A DNA stretch of 64,000 nt from Phocoena phocoena (lineage: Eukaryota; Chordata; Mammalia; Artiodactyla; Phocoenidae). Shown here one piece after another: positions 12,230 through 23,931 of this stretch. The position numbers and the translations under genes are program-made. The stretch spans positions 2,480,001-2,544,000 of the forward strand of contig NW_027077402.1 in assembly GCF_963924675.1 (NCBI RefSeq), in the 5' to 3' direction. The notes beneath the pieces are model-generated. The model searched no databases. It was not told the origin of the DNA and was given only the letters and a program-made list of their open reading frames with translations. Each line of letters opens with the position of its first letter. Positions within the stretch are counted from its first letter, which is position 1.

Positions 12230-13604
12230 ACATGAACTGAATTACAAAACAGAACAGGGTCTCAAATTTAGAAAACCAACTAGTGCTTGCTTATGGGGAA
12301 AGGGGCGTTGGGGTGCTGCATAAAACCAGAGACGGAAATTAGCACAGATAACTTTCCATAAGCCAAATATGTAATAGACAAGACCTACTCCTTGCTCAAC
12401 GAAATGGACCCAAAACCACATATTCAACGCCTAGGAATATACCTGACGAGGAAGAATCTTAAAACCCATGGATATATATGTCTCCGTAAGAGAATCAAGC
12501 GTGTGTACAGCAGCCGAAACGCAGCAGTGAAAATCCGATAAATCCCATTATCAATATAAATTTCGAAAACAAAACAGAAAGAGAGTGAAATAGAGAGCAA
12601 TTCTTAACTAATTCACTCAGGGCATGTGATGCAACCGGGATTGACCACATCTACACCCAGAGCTGGTTGAGACATAAGGCTGGACACTTCAGGCTGATAG
12701 CATTGGTGAGTTTCGGTGAGCAAATGCAGACCCTTTGAAGTCATACTGCATGGTACCCATTCCATGGGTCCCAACTCTCCAGGTTCAAGGGATTCTTCCT
12801 ACAGCTAAAACATGCATGGGAAACCCAGAGTATCGTCCACCGTGTGATTGGGAAATGATTTAAAAGGCATCTCAGTTTTCGTTTCCTGGTCCTCGGGTTC
12901 ACCATTCCAGATGCTTTACTAACACTCTCCCCGCTTGGAGAGGCAGTGCCTTTAACCTCCTGTTTGGCACAGCTTGCAATTTCTGTGCAAGATGAACAGG
13001 AATAGCGAGAACCAATGAGAGACTAGCTGTAGGTGTCTGCACGGGCAAATGTAATGCTCATTGCACACCAGGAAGTGGAATTAAACAAAGGCTCAGTGTG
13101 CCCTGCTAGAAAAAGATTAGGGCCTGAAGCAATCCTGCGGTTTTGTGCCCAGCTCACAAGAAAGTGAGTTGAAGAAAGGAGCTCAGGGGCACTGTAATTC
13201 ACAAACCTGCGGAGGTATAAATGACAGCTATCCTCCAAAAATATATTGAAGTAAGCCTGCGAAGGGGAATTGAAAGCGGGGCAGAATTTCAGGAAAACGA
13301 TTGCAGGGGGTAGACTGGAATTGCCCTGAAAGCATAGGAAAAGAGGCACAACGTCGACAATGATGCACTTGGCCAAAAAGGGCGTATGCGTTTTTTCCTG
13401 AATATATTCAGGAAAAAACGCATACGCCCTTTTTGGCCAACCAAGCAAGCCTGTAAAGGAAATCTGCACTAAAATAAAATCTCACTGCCCCCCCTGGCAA
13501 AAGGGCCATCTGAAAAAAGTGTAAAATTCAGAAAGGTAGGACAGGATATGGAGAACAGGGAGCCTTGTTATGCTGATTGGCAGGATGTAAATTGCCAGCA
13601 GCCA
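12230..13604 (+). repeat. Satellite unit 8, 3'-truncated (1,375 bp)
   Basis: Normal up to CAGCAGCCA at 13,604, where the expected CCCTGGAGAAG is replaced by an inverted copy of the preceding bases. Perfect palindrome at 13369-13440. The last 370 or so bp of a normal unit (ORF2 C-terminus and stop region) are missing. Shares AAAATTCAGAAAGG (about 13,523) with unit 12 and GGAGGTATAAATG with units 10 and 13. Confidence 0.93.
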
Positions 13605-13683
13605 ATTTACATCCTGCCATGGATCTTAAAACCCATGGATCTTAAAACCCATGAACCCTTAAAACCCATGAATCTTAAAACCC
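13578..13683. repeat. Rearrangement junction: snap-back inverted repeat plus four 16-17 bp tandem copies
   Basis: Bases 13578-13594 (TGGCAGGATGTAAATTG) and 13603-13619 are perfect 17-bp reverse complements around the 8-base loop CCAGCAGC. Next come four tandem copies of ATGGATCTTAAAACCC or a close variant: 13619-13634, 13635-13650, 13651-13667 (17 bp, with ATGAACCC) and 13668-13683. The last copy sits in its native context before ATGGATATATATG. The junction joins offset about 1,375 of one unit to offset about 225 of the next. The net loss is 531 bp relative to a normal spacing of 1,747 bp. It also creates short open frames that are not genes. Confidence 0.93.
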
Positions 13684-15193
13684 ATGGATATATATGTCTC
13701 CGTAAGAGAATCAAGCGTGTGTACAGCGGCCGAAACGCAGCAGTGAAAATCCGATAAATCCCATTATCAAAATTAATTTCGAAAACAAAACACAAAGACA
13801 GTGTAATAGAGAGCAATTCTTAAATAATTCACTCAGGGCATTTGATGCAACCGGGATTTACCACATCTACACCCAGAGCTGGTTGAGACATAAGGCTGGA
13901 CACTTCAGGCTGATAGCACTGGTGAGTTTCGGTGAGCAAATGCAGACCCTTTGAAGTCATACTGCATGGTACCCATTCCATGGGTCCCAACTCTCCAGGT
14001 TCAAGGGATTCTTCCTCCAGCTAAAACATGCATGGGAAACCCAGAGTATCGTCCACCGTGTGATTGGGAAACGATTTAAAATGCATCTCAGTTTTCGTAT
14101 CCTGGTCCTCGGGTTCACCATTCCAGATGCTTTACTAACACTCTCCCCGCTTGGAGAGTCAGTGCCTTTAACCTCCTGTTTGGCACAGCTTGCAATTTCT
14201 GTGCAAGATGAACAGGAATAGGGAGAACCAATCAGAGACTAGCTGTGGGTGTCTGCACGGGCAAATGTAACGCTCATTGCCCACCAGGAAGAGGAATTAA
14301 ACAAAGGCTCAGTGTGCCCTGCTGGAAACAGATTAGGGCCTGAAGCAATCCTGCGGTTCTGTGCCCAGCTCACAAGAAAGCGAGTTGAAGAAAGGAGCTC
14401 AGGGCCACTGTAATTCACAAACCTGCAGAGTTATAAATGACAGCTATCCTCCAAAAATATATTGAAGTAAGCCTGCGAAGGGGACTTGAAAGCGGGGCAG
14501 AATTTCAGGAAAACGATTGCAGGGGGTAGACTGGAATTGCCCTGAAAGCATAGGAAAAGAGTCACAACGTCGACAATGATGCACTTGGCCAAAAAGGGCG
14601 TATGCGTTTTTTCCTGAATATATTCAGGAAAAAACGCATACGCCCTTTTTGGCCAACCAAGCAAGCCTGTAAAGGAAATCTGCACTACAATAAAATCTCA
14701 CTGCCCCCCCTGGCAAAAGGGCCATCTGAAAAAAGTGTAAAATCCAGAAAGATAGGACAGGATATGGAGAACAGGGAGCCTTGTTATGCTGATTGGCAGG
14801 ATGTAAATTGCCAGCAGCCACCCTGGAGAAGTGTATGGTGTTTCCTGAAACACGTAAGAAACAAAGCAACACAGCCAATGGCACTTCCACTTATGGTCCT
14901 ATAGCTTACGGAAATTAAAATCAAAAACAGACAGCCACCCCAATATTTGGGACGGCTGTGTTCACAAGAAGCTCGTCTACAGTATCAGGTAAATATCCCA
15001 GAAAGCAAAAAATGGATAAAGAAGTTGTGGCACGTACGTACAATGCAATATCACTCAGCAATGAAATCTGTGTCATCTGGCCCTTAGCGGCATAGTGAGT
15101 GGATGCAGGTAAGGTGATTCTACGTGAACTACGTCACACAGAAAAAGAAACATCATAAGGTATCAATAATACACGGAATGTAAACTTGACTAC
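13605..15193 (+). repeat. Satellite unit 9, 5'-truncated (about 1,589 bp including junction insert)
   Basis: Lacks the first 220 or so bp of a normal unit (the proximal L1 3' UTR). Its body carries AAATTAATTTCG, GGCATTTGATGC and GCGGTTCTGTG, which are shared with the 5' part of unit 13. Its end carries AAAGATAGG, CAGCCAATGGC and GGTAAGGTG, which are shared with units 15 and 16 (unit 18 also has GGTAAGGTG). Perfect palindrome at 14585-14656. Confidence 0.93.
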
Positions 15194-16941
15194 ACATGAA
15201 CTGAATTACAAAACAGAACAGGGTCTCAAATTTAGAAAACCAAATAGTGCTTGCTTATGGGGAAAGGTGGCTTGGGGTGCTGCATAAAACCAGAGACTGA
15301 AATTAGCACAGATAACTTTCCATAAGGCAAATATGTAATAGACAAGACCTACTCCTTGCTCAACGAAATGGACCCAACACCACATATTCAACGCCTAGGA
15401 ATATACCTGACTAGGAAGAATCTTAAAACCCATGGATATATATGTCTCCGTAAGAGAATCAAGCGTGTGTACAGCGGCCGAAACGCAGCAGTGAAAATCC
15501 GATAAATCCCATTATCAAAATAAATTTCGAAAACAAAACACAAAGACAGTGAAATAGAGAGCAATTCTTAAATAATTCACTCAGGGTATGTGATGCAACC
15601 GGGATTTACCACATCTACACCCAGAGCTGGTTGAGACATAAGGCTGGACACTTCAGGCTGATAGCACTGGTGAGTTTCGGTGAGCAAATGCAGACCCTTT
15701 GAAGTCATACTGCATGGTACCCATTCCATGGGTCCCAACTCTCCAGGTTCAAGGGATTTTTCCTCCAGCTAAAACATGCATGGGAAACCCAGAGTATCGT
15801 CCACCGTGTGATTGGGAAACGATTTAAAATGCATCTCAGTTTTCGTATCCTGGTCCTCGGGTTCACCATTCCAGATGCTTTACTAACACTCTCCCCGCTT
15901 GTAGAGTCAGTGCCTTTAACCTCCTGTTTGGCACAGCTTGCAATTTCTGTGCAAGATGAACAGGAATAGGGAGAACCAATGAGAGACTAGCTGTGGGTGT
16001 CTGCACGGGCAAATGTAACGCTCATTGCCCACCAGGAAGTGGAATTAAACAAAGGCTCAGTGTGCCCTGCTAGAAAAAGATTAGGGCCTGAAGCAATCCT
16101 GCGGTTTTGTGCCCAGCTCACAAGAAAGCGAGTTGAAGAAAGGAGCTCAGGGGCACTGTAATTCACAAACCTGTGGAGGTATAAATGACAGCTATCCTCC
16201 AAAAATATATTGAAGTAAGCCTGCGAAGGGGACTTGAAAGCGGGGCAGAATTTCAGGAAAACGATTGCAGGGGGTAGACTGGAATTGCCCTGAAAGCATA
16301 GGAAAAGAGGCACAACGTCGACAATGATGCACTTGGCCAAAAAGGGCGTATGCGTTTTTTCCTGAATATATTCAGGAAAAAACGCATACGCCCTTTTTGG
16401 CCAACCAAGCAAGCCTGTAAAGGAAATCTGCACTACAATAAAATCTCACTGCCCCCCCTGGCAAAAGGGCCATCTGAAAAAAGTGTAAAATCCAGAAAGG
16501 TAGGTCAGGATATTGAGAACAGGGAGCCTTGTTATGCTGATTGGCAGGATGTAAATTGCCAGCAGCCACCCTGGAGAAGTGTATGGTGTTTCCTGAAACA
16601 CGTAAGAAACAAAGCAACACAGCCTATGGCACTTCCACTTATGGTCCTATAGCTTACGGAAATTAAAATCAAAAACAGACAGCCACCCCAATACTTGGGA
16701 CGGCTGTGTTCACAAGAAGCTCGTCTACAGTATCAGGTAAATATCCCAGAAAGCAAAAAATGGATAAAGAAGTTGTGGCACGTACGTACAATGCAATATC
16801 ACTCAGCAATGAAATCTGTGTCATCAGGCCCGTAGCGGCATAGTGAGTGGATGCAGGTACGGTGATTCTACGTGAACTACGTCACACAGAAAAAGAAACA
16901 TCATAAGATATCACTAATACACGGAATGTAAACTTGACTAC
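15194..16941 (+). repeat. Satellite unit 10 (1,748 bp), start of the first three-unit block
   Basis: Carries CTGTGGAGGTATA (about 16,172), GATATTGAGAAC (about 16,509) and CCAATACTTGGG (about 16,687), repeated 5,243 bp downstream in unit 13. The one-base excess comes from CCCCCCCTGGC in place of CCCCCCGGGC. Perfect palindrome at 16333-16404. Confidence 0.95.
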
Positions 16942-18688
16942 AGATGAACTGAATTACAAAACAGAACAGTGTCTCAAATTGAGAAAACCAACTAGTGCTT
17001 GCTTATGGGGAAAGGTGCGTTGGGGTGCTGCATAAAACCAGAGACTGAAATTAGCACAGATAACTTTCCATAAGCCAAATATGTAATAGACAAGACCTAC
17101 TCCTTGCTCAACGAAATGGACTCAACACCACATATTCAACGCCTAGGAATATACCTGACGAGGAAGAATCTTAAAACCCATGGATATATATGTCTCCGTA
17201 AGAGAATCAAGCGTGTGTACAGCGGCCGAAACGCAGCAGTGAAAATCCGATAAATCCCATTATCAAAATAAATTTCGAAAACAAAACACAAAGACAGTGA
17301 AATAGAGAGCAATTCTTAAATAATTCACTCAGTGCATGGGATGCAACCGGGATTTACCACATCTACACCCAGAGCTGGTTGAGACATAATGCTGGACACT
17401 TCAGGCTGATAGCACTGGTGAGTTTCAGTGAGCAAATGCAGACCCTTTGAAGTCATACTTCATGGTACCCATTCCATGGGTCCCAACTCTCCAGGTTCAA
17501 GGGATTCTTCCTCCAGCTAAAACATGCATGGGAAACCCAGAGTATCGTCCACCGTGTGATTGGGAAATGATTTAAAATGCATCTCAGGTTTCGTATCCTG
17601 GTCCTCGGGTTCACCATTCCAGATGCTTTACTAACACTCTCCCCGCTTGGAGAGTCAGTGCCTTTAACCTCCTGTTTGGCACAGCTTGCAATTTCTGTGC
17701 AAGATGAACAGGAATACGGAGAACAAATGAGAGACTAGCTGTAGGTGTCTGCACGGGCAAATGTAACGCTCATTGCCCACCAGGAAGAGGAATTAAACAA
17801 AGGCTCAGCGTGCCCTGCTGGAAACAAATTAGGGCCTGAAGCAATCCTGCGGTTTTGTGCCCAGCTCACAAGAAAGCGAGTTGAAGAAAGGAGCTCAGGG
17901 GCACAGTAATTCACAAACCTGCAGAGTTATAAATGACAGCTATCCTCCAAAAATATATTGAAGTAAGCCTGCGAAGGGGACTTGAAAGCGGGGCAGAATT
18001 TCAGGAAAACGATTGCAGGGGGTAGACTGGAATTGCCCTGAAAGCATAGGAAAAGAGGCAGAACGTCGACAATGATGCACTTGGCCAAAAAGGGCGTATG
18101 CGTTTTTTCCTGAATATATTCAGGAAAAAACGCATACGCCCTTTTTGGCCATCCAAGCAAGCCTGTAAAGGAAATCTGCACTACAATGTAGTCTCACTGC
18201 CCCCCGGGCAAAAGGGCCATCTGAAAAAAGTGTAAAATCCAGAAAGGTAAGACAGGATATGGAGAACAGGGAGCCTTGTTATGCTGATTGGCAGGATGTA
18301 AATTGCCAGCAGCCACCCTGGAGAAGTGTATGGTGTTTCCTGAAACACGTAAGAAACAAAGCAACACAGCCTATGGCACTTCCACTTATGGTCCTATAGC
18401 TTACGGAAATTAAAATCAAAAACACACAGCCACCCCAATATTTGGGACGGATGTGTTCACAAGAAGCTCGTCTACAGTATCAGGTAAATATCCCAGAAAG
18501 CAAAAAATGGATAAAGAAGTTGTGGCACGTACGTACAATGCAATATCACACAGCAATGAAATCTGTGTCATCAGGCCCGTAGCGGCATAGTAAGTGGATG
18601 CAGGTACGGTGATTCTACGTGAACTACGTCACACAGAAAAAGAAACATCATAAGATATCACTAATACACGGAATGTAAACTTGACTAC
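16942..18688 (+). repeat. Satellite unit 11 (1,747 bp)
   Basis: Starts with AGATGAACTG, a change shared only with unit 14. Other markers paired with unit 14 are CATAATGCTGGAC, CATACTTCATGG, GGAAACAAATTAGG, GGCACAGTAATT and AATGTAGTCTC. The palindrome is perfect over 70 bp (18082-18151); the outermost pair is lost through GGCCATCC. Confidence 0.95.
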
Positions 18689-20436
18689 ACATGAACTGAA
18701 TTACAAAACAGAACAGGGTCGCAAATTTAGAAAACCAACTAGTGCTTGCTTATGGGGAAAGGTGCCTTGGGGTGCTGCATAAAACCAGAGACTGAAATTA
18801 GCACAGATAACTTTCCATAAGCCAAATATGTAATAGACAAGACCTACTCCTTGCTCAACGAAATGGTCCCAACACCACATATTCAACGCCTAGGAATATA
18901 CCTGACTAGGAAGAACCTTAAAACCCATGGATATATATGTCTCCGTAAGAGAATCAAGCGTGTGTACAGCGGCCGAAACGCAGCAGTGAAAATCCGATAA
19001 ATCCCATTATCAAAATAAATTTCGAAAACAAAACACAAAGACAGTGAAATAGAGAGCAATTCTTAAATAATTCACTCAGGGCATGTGATGCAACCGGGAT
19101 TGACCACATCTACACCCAGAGCTGGTTGAGACATAAGGCTGGACACTTCAGGCTGATAGCACTGGTGAGTTTCGGTGAGCAAATGCAGACCCTTTGATGT
19201 CATACTGCATGGTACCCATTCCATGGCTCCCAACTCTCCAGGTTCAAGGGATTCTTCCTCCAGCTAAAACATGCATGGGAAACCCAGAGTATCGTCCACC
19301 GTGTGATTGGGAAACGATTTAAAATGCATCTCAGTTTTCGTATCCTGGTCCTCGGGTTCACCATTCCAGATGCTTTACTAACACTCTCCCCGCTTGGAGA
19401 GTCAGTGCCTTTAACCTCCTGTTTGGCACAGCTTGCAATTTCTGTGCAAGTTGAGCAGGAATAGGGAGAACCAATGAGAGACTAGCTGTAGGTGTCTGCA
19501 CGGGCAAATGTAACGCTCATTGCCCACCCGGAAGAGGAATTAAACAAAGGCTCAGCGTGCCCTGCTGAAAACAGATTAGGGCCTGAAGCAATCCTGTGGT
19601 TTTGTGCCCAGCTCACAAGAAAGCGAGTTGAAGAAAGGAGCTCAGGGCAACTGTAATTCACAAACCTGCAGAGTTATGAATGACAGCGATCCTCCAAAAA
19701 TATATTGAAGTAAGCCTGCGAAGGGGACTTGAAAGCGGGGCAGAATTTCAGGAAAACGATTGCAGGGGGTAGACTGGAATTGCCCTGAAAGCATAGGAAA
19801 AGAGGCACAACCTCGACAATGATGCACTTGGCCAAAAAGGGCGTATGCGTTTTTTCCTGAATATATTCAGGAAAAAACGCATACGCCCTTTTTGGCCAAC
19901 CAAGCAAGCCTGTAAAGGAAATCTGCACTACAATAAAATCTCACTGCCCCCCCTGGCAAAAGGGCCATCTGAAAAAAGTGTAAAATTCAGAAAGGTAGGA
20001 CAGGATATGGAGAACAGGGAGCCTTGTTATGCTGATTGGCAGGATGTAAATTGCCAGCAGCCACCCTGGAGAAGTGTATGGTGTTTCCTGAAACACATAA
20101 GAAACAAAGCAACACAGCCTATGGCACTTCCACTTATGGTCCTATAGCTTACGGAAATTAAAATCAAAAACAGACAACCACCCCAATATTTGGGACGGCT
20201 CTGTTCACAAGAAGCTCGTCTACAGTATCAGGTAAATATCCCAGAAAGCAAAAAATGGATAAAGAAGTTGTGGCACGTACGTACAATGCAATATCACTCA
20301 GCAATGAAATCTGTGTCATCAGGCCCGTAGCGGCATAGTGAGTGGATGCAGGTACGGTGATTCTACGTGAACTACGTCACACAGAAAAAGAAACATCATA
20401 AGATATCACTAATACACGGAATGTAAACTTGACTAC
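18689..20436 (+). repeat. Satellite unit 12 (1,748 bp)
   Basis: Markers paired with unit 15 are GGGTCGCAAATT, AAATGGTCCCAAC, CTTTGATGTCAT, CCATGGCTCCC, GGGCAACTGTAATT and GTTATGAATGACAGCGATC. From about 19,810 (CACAACCTCGAC) it departs from unit 15, and its end resembles unit 8. Perfect palindrome at 19828-19899. Confidence 0.95.
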
Positions 20437-22184
20437 ACATGAACTGAATTACAAAACAGAACAGGGTCTCAAATTTAGAAAACCGACTAGTGCTTGCTTA
20501 TGGGGAAAGGTGCGTTGGGGTGCTGCATAAAACCAGAGACTGAAATTAGCACAGATAACTTTCCATAAGGCAAATATATAATAGACAAGACCTACTCCTT
20601 GCTCAACGAAATGGACCCAACACCACATATTCAACGCCTAGGAATATACCTGACTAGGAAGAATCTTAAAACCCATGGATATATATGTCTCCGTAAGAGA
20701 ATCAAGCGTGTGTACAGCGGCCGAAACGCAGCAGTGAAAATCCGATAAATCCCATTATCAAAATTAATTTCGAAAACAAAACACAAAGACAGTGAAATAG
20801 AGAGCAATTCTTAAATAATTCACTCAGGGCATTTGATGCAACCGGGATTTACCACATCTACACCCAGAGCTGGTTGAGACATAAGGCTGGACACTTCAGG
20901 CTGATAGCACTGGTGAGTTTCGGTGAGCAAATGCAGACCCTTTGAAGTCATACTGCATGGTACCCATTCCATGGGTCCCAACTCTCCAGGTTCAAGGGAT
21001 TCTTCCTCCAGCTAAAACATGCATGGGAAACCCAGAGTATCGTCCACCGTGTGATTGGGAAACGATTTAAAATGCATCTCAGTTTTCGTATCCTGGTCCT
21101 CGGGTTCACCATTCCAGATGCTTTACTAACACTCTCCCCGCTTGGAGAGTCAGTGCCTTTAACCTCCTGTTTGGCACAGCTTGCAATTTCTGTGCAAGAT
21201 GAACAGGAATAGGGAGAACCAATGAGAGACTAGCTGTGGGTGTCTGCACGGGCAAATGTAACGCTCATTGCCCACCAGGAAGAGGAATTAAACAAAGGCT
21301 CAGTGTGCCCTGCTGGAAACAGATTAGGGCCTGAAGCAATCCTGCGGTTCTGTGCCCAGCTCACAAGAAAGCGAGTTGAAGAAAGGAGCTCAGGGGCACT
21401 GTAATTCACAAACCTGTGGAGGTATATATGACAGCTATCCTCCAAAAATATATTGAAGTAAGCCTGTGAAGGGGAATTGAAAGCGGGGCAGAATTTCAGG
21501 AAAACGATTTCAGGGGGTAGACTGGAATTGCCCTGAAAGCATAGGAAAAGAGGCACAACGTCGACAATGATGCACTTGGCCAAAAAGGGCGTATGCGTTT
21601 TTTCCTGAATATATTCAGGAAAAAACGCATACGCCCTTTTTGGCCAACCAAGCAAGCCTGTAAAGGAAATCTGCACTACAATAAAAATTCACTGCCCCCC
21701 CTGGCAAAAGGGCCATCTGAAAAAAGTGTAAAATCCAGAAAGGTAGGACAGGATATTGAGAACAGGGAGCCTTGTTATGCTGATTGGCAGGATGTAAATT
21801 GCCAGCAGCCACCCTGGAGAAGTGTATGGTGTTTCCTGAAACACGTAAGAAACAAAGCAACACAGCCTATGGCACTTCCACTTATGGTCCTATAGCTTAC
21901 GGAAATTAAAATCAAAAACAGACAGCCACCCCAATACTTGGGACGGCTGTGTTCACAAGAAGCTCGTCTACAGTATCAGGTAAATATCCCAGAAAGCAAA
22001 AAATGGATAAAGAAGTTGTGGCACGTACGTACAATGCAATATCACTCAGCAATGAAATCTGTGTCATCAGGCCCGTAGCGGCATAGTGAGTGGATGCAGG
22101 TACGGTGATTCTACGTGAACTACGTCACACAGAAAAAGAAACATCATAAGATATCACTAATACACGGAATGTAAACTTGACTAC
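20437..22184 (+). repeat. Satellite unit 13 (1,748 bp), hybrid of unit 9-like and unit 10-like sequence
   Basis: The 5' part carries unit 9 variants (AAATTAATTTCG, GGCATTTGATGC, GCGGTTCTGTG at about 21,343). The 3' part carries unit 10 variants (CTGTGGAGGTATA at about 21,414, GATATTGAGAAC, CCAATACTTGGG). The switch lies between about 21,344 and 21,391. Perfect palindrome at 21576-21647. Confidence 0.95.
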
Positions 22185-23931
22185 AGATGAACTGAATTAC
22201 AAAACAGAACAGTGTCTCAAATTGAGAAAACCAACTAGTGCTTGCTTATGGGGAAAGGTGCGTTGGGGTGCTGCATAAAACCAGAGACTGAAATTAGCAC
22301 AGATAACTTTCCATAAGCCAAATATGTAATAGACAAGACCTACTCCTTGCTCAACGAAATGGACTCAACACCACATATTCAACGCCTAGGAATATACCTG
22401 ACGAGGAAGAATCTTAAAACCCATGGATATATATGTCTCCGTAAGAGAATCAAGCGTGTGTACAGCGGCCGAAACGCAGCAGTGAAAATCCGATAAATCC
22501 CATTATCAAAATAAATTTCGAAAACAAAACACAAAGACAGTGAAATAGAGAGCAATTCTTAAATAATTCACTCAGTGCATGGGATGCAACCGGGATTTAC
22601 CACATCTACACCCAGAGCTGGTTGAGACATAATGCTGGACACTTCAGGCTGATAGCACTGGTGAGTTTCAGTGAGCAAATGCAGACCCTTTGAAGTCATA
22701 CTTCATGGTACCCATTCCATGGGTCCCAACTCTCCAGGTTCAAGGGATTCTTCCTCCAGCTAAAACATGCATGGGAAACCCAGAGTATCGTCCACCGTGT
22801 GATTGGGAAATGATTTAAAATGCATCTCAGGTTTCGTATCCTGGTCCTCGGGTTCACCATTCCAGATGCTTTACTAACACTCTCCCCGCTTGGAGAGTCA
22901 GTGCCTTTAACCTCCTGTTTGGCACAGCTTGCAATTTCTGTGCAAGATGAACAGGAATACGGAGAACCAATGAGAGACTAGCTGTAGGTGTCTGCACGGG
23001 CAAATGTAACGCTCATTGCCCACCAGGAAGAGGAATTAAACAAAGGCTCAGCGTGCCCTGCTGGAAACAAATTAGGGCCTGAAGCAATCCTGCGGTTTTG
23101 TGCCCAGCTCACAAGAAAGCGAGTTGAAGAAAGGAGCTCAGGGGCACAGTAATTCACAAACCTGCAGAGTTATAAATGACAGCTATCCTCCAAAAATATA
23201 TTGAAGTAAGCCTGCGAAGGGGACTTGAAAGCGGGGCAGAATTTCAGGAAAACGATTGCAGGGGGTAGACTGGAATTGCCCTGAAAGCATAGGAAAAGAG
23301 GCAGAACGTCGACAATGATGCACTTGGCCAAAAGGGGCGTATGCGTTTTTTCCTGAATATATTCAGGAAAAAACGCATACGCCCTTTTTGGCCATCCAAG
23401 CAAGCCTGTAAAGGAAATCTGCACTACAATGTAGTCTCACTGCCCCCCGGGCAAAAGGGCCATCTGAAAAAAGTGTAAAATCCAGTAAGGTAGGACAGGA
23501 TATGGAGAACAGGGAGCCTTGTTATGCTGATTGGCAGGATGTAAATTGCCAGCAGCCACCCTGGAGAAGTGTATGGTGTTTCCTGAAACACGTAAGAAAC
23601 AAAGCAACACAGCCTATGGCACTTCCACTTATGGTCCTATAGCTTACGGAAATTAAAATCAAAAACACACAGCCACCCCAATATTTGGGACGGCTGTGTT
23701 CACAAGAAGCTCGTCTACAGTATCAGGTAAATATCCCAGAAAGCAAAAAATGGATAAAGAAGTTGTGGCACGTACGTAGAATGCAATATCACACAGCAAT
23801 GAAATCTGTGTCATCAGGCCCGTAGCGGCATAGTAAGTGGATGCAGATACGGTGATTCTACGTGAACTACGTCACACAGAAAAAGAAACATCATAAGATA
23901 TCACTAATACACGGAATGTAAACTTGACTAC
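22185..23931 (+). repeat. Satellite unit 14 (1,747 bp), copy of unit 11
   Basis: Shares the private markers of unit 11 at a distance of 5,243 bp, with only a few differences, for example CCAAAAGGGGCG in the left palindrome arm (23324-23395). The unit 11 change in the outer right arm (GGCCATCC) is also present. Confidence 0.95.

Noticed and set aside
13548..13816. Overlapping open frames at the unit 8/9 junction as a possible new gene
   Set aside because: They arise from the 16-bp tandem copies and the inverted insert and do not occur in any other unit.
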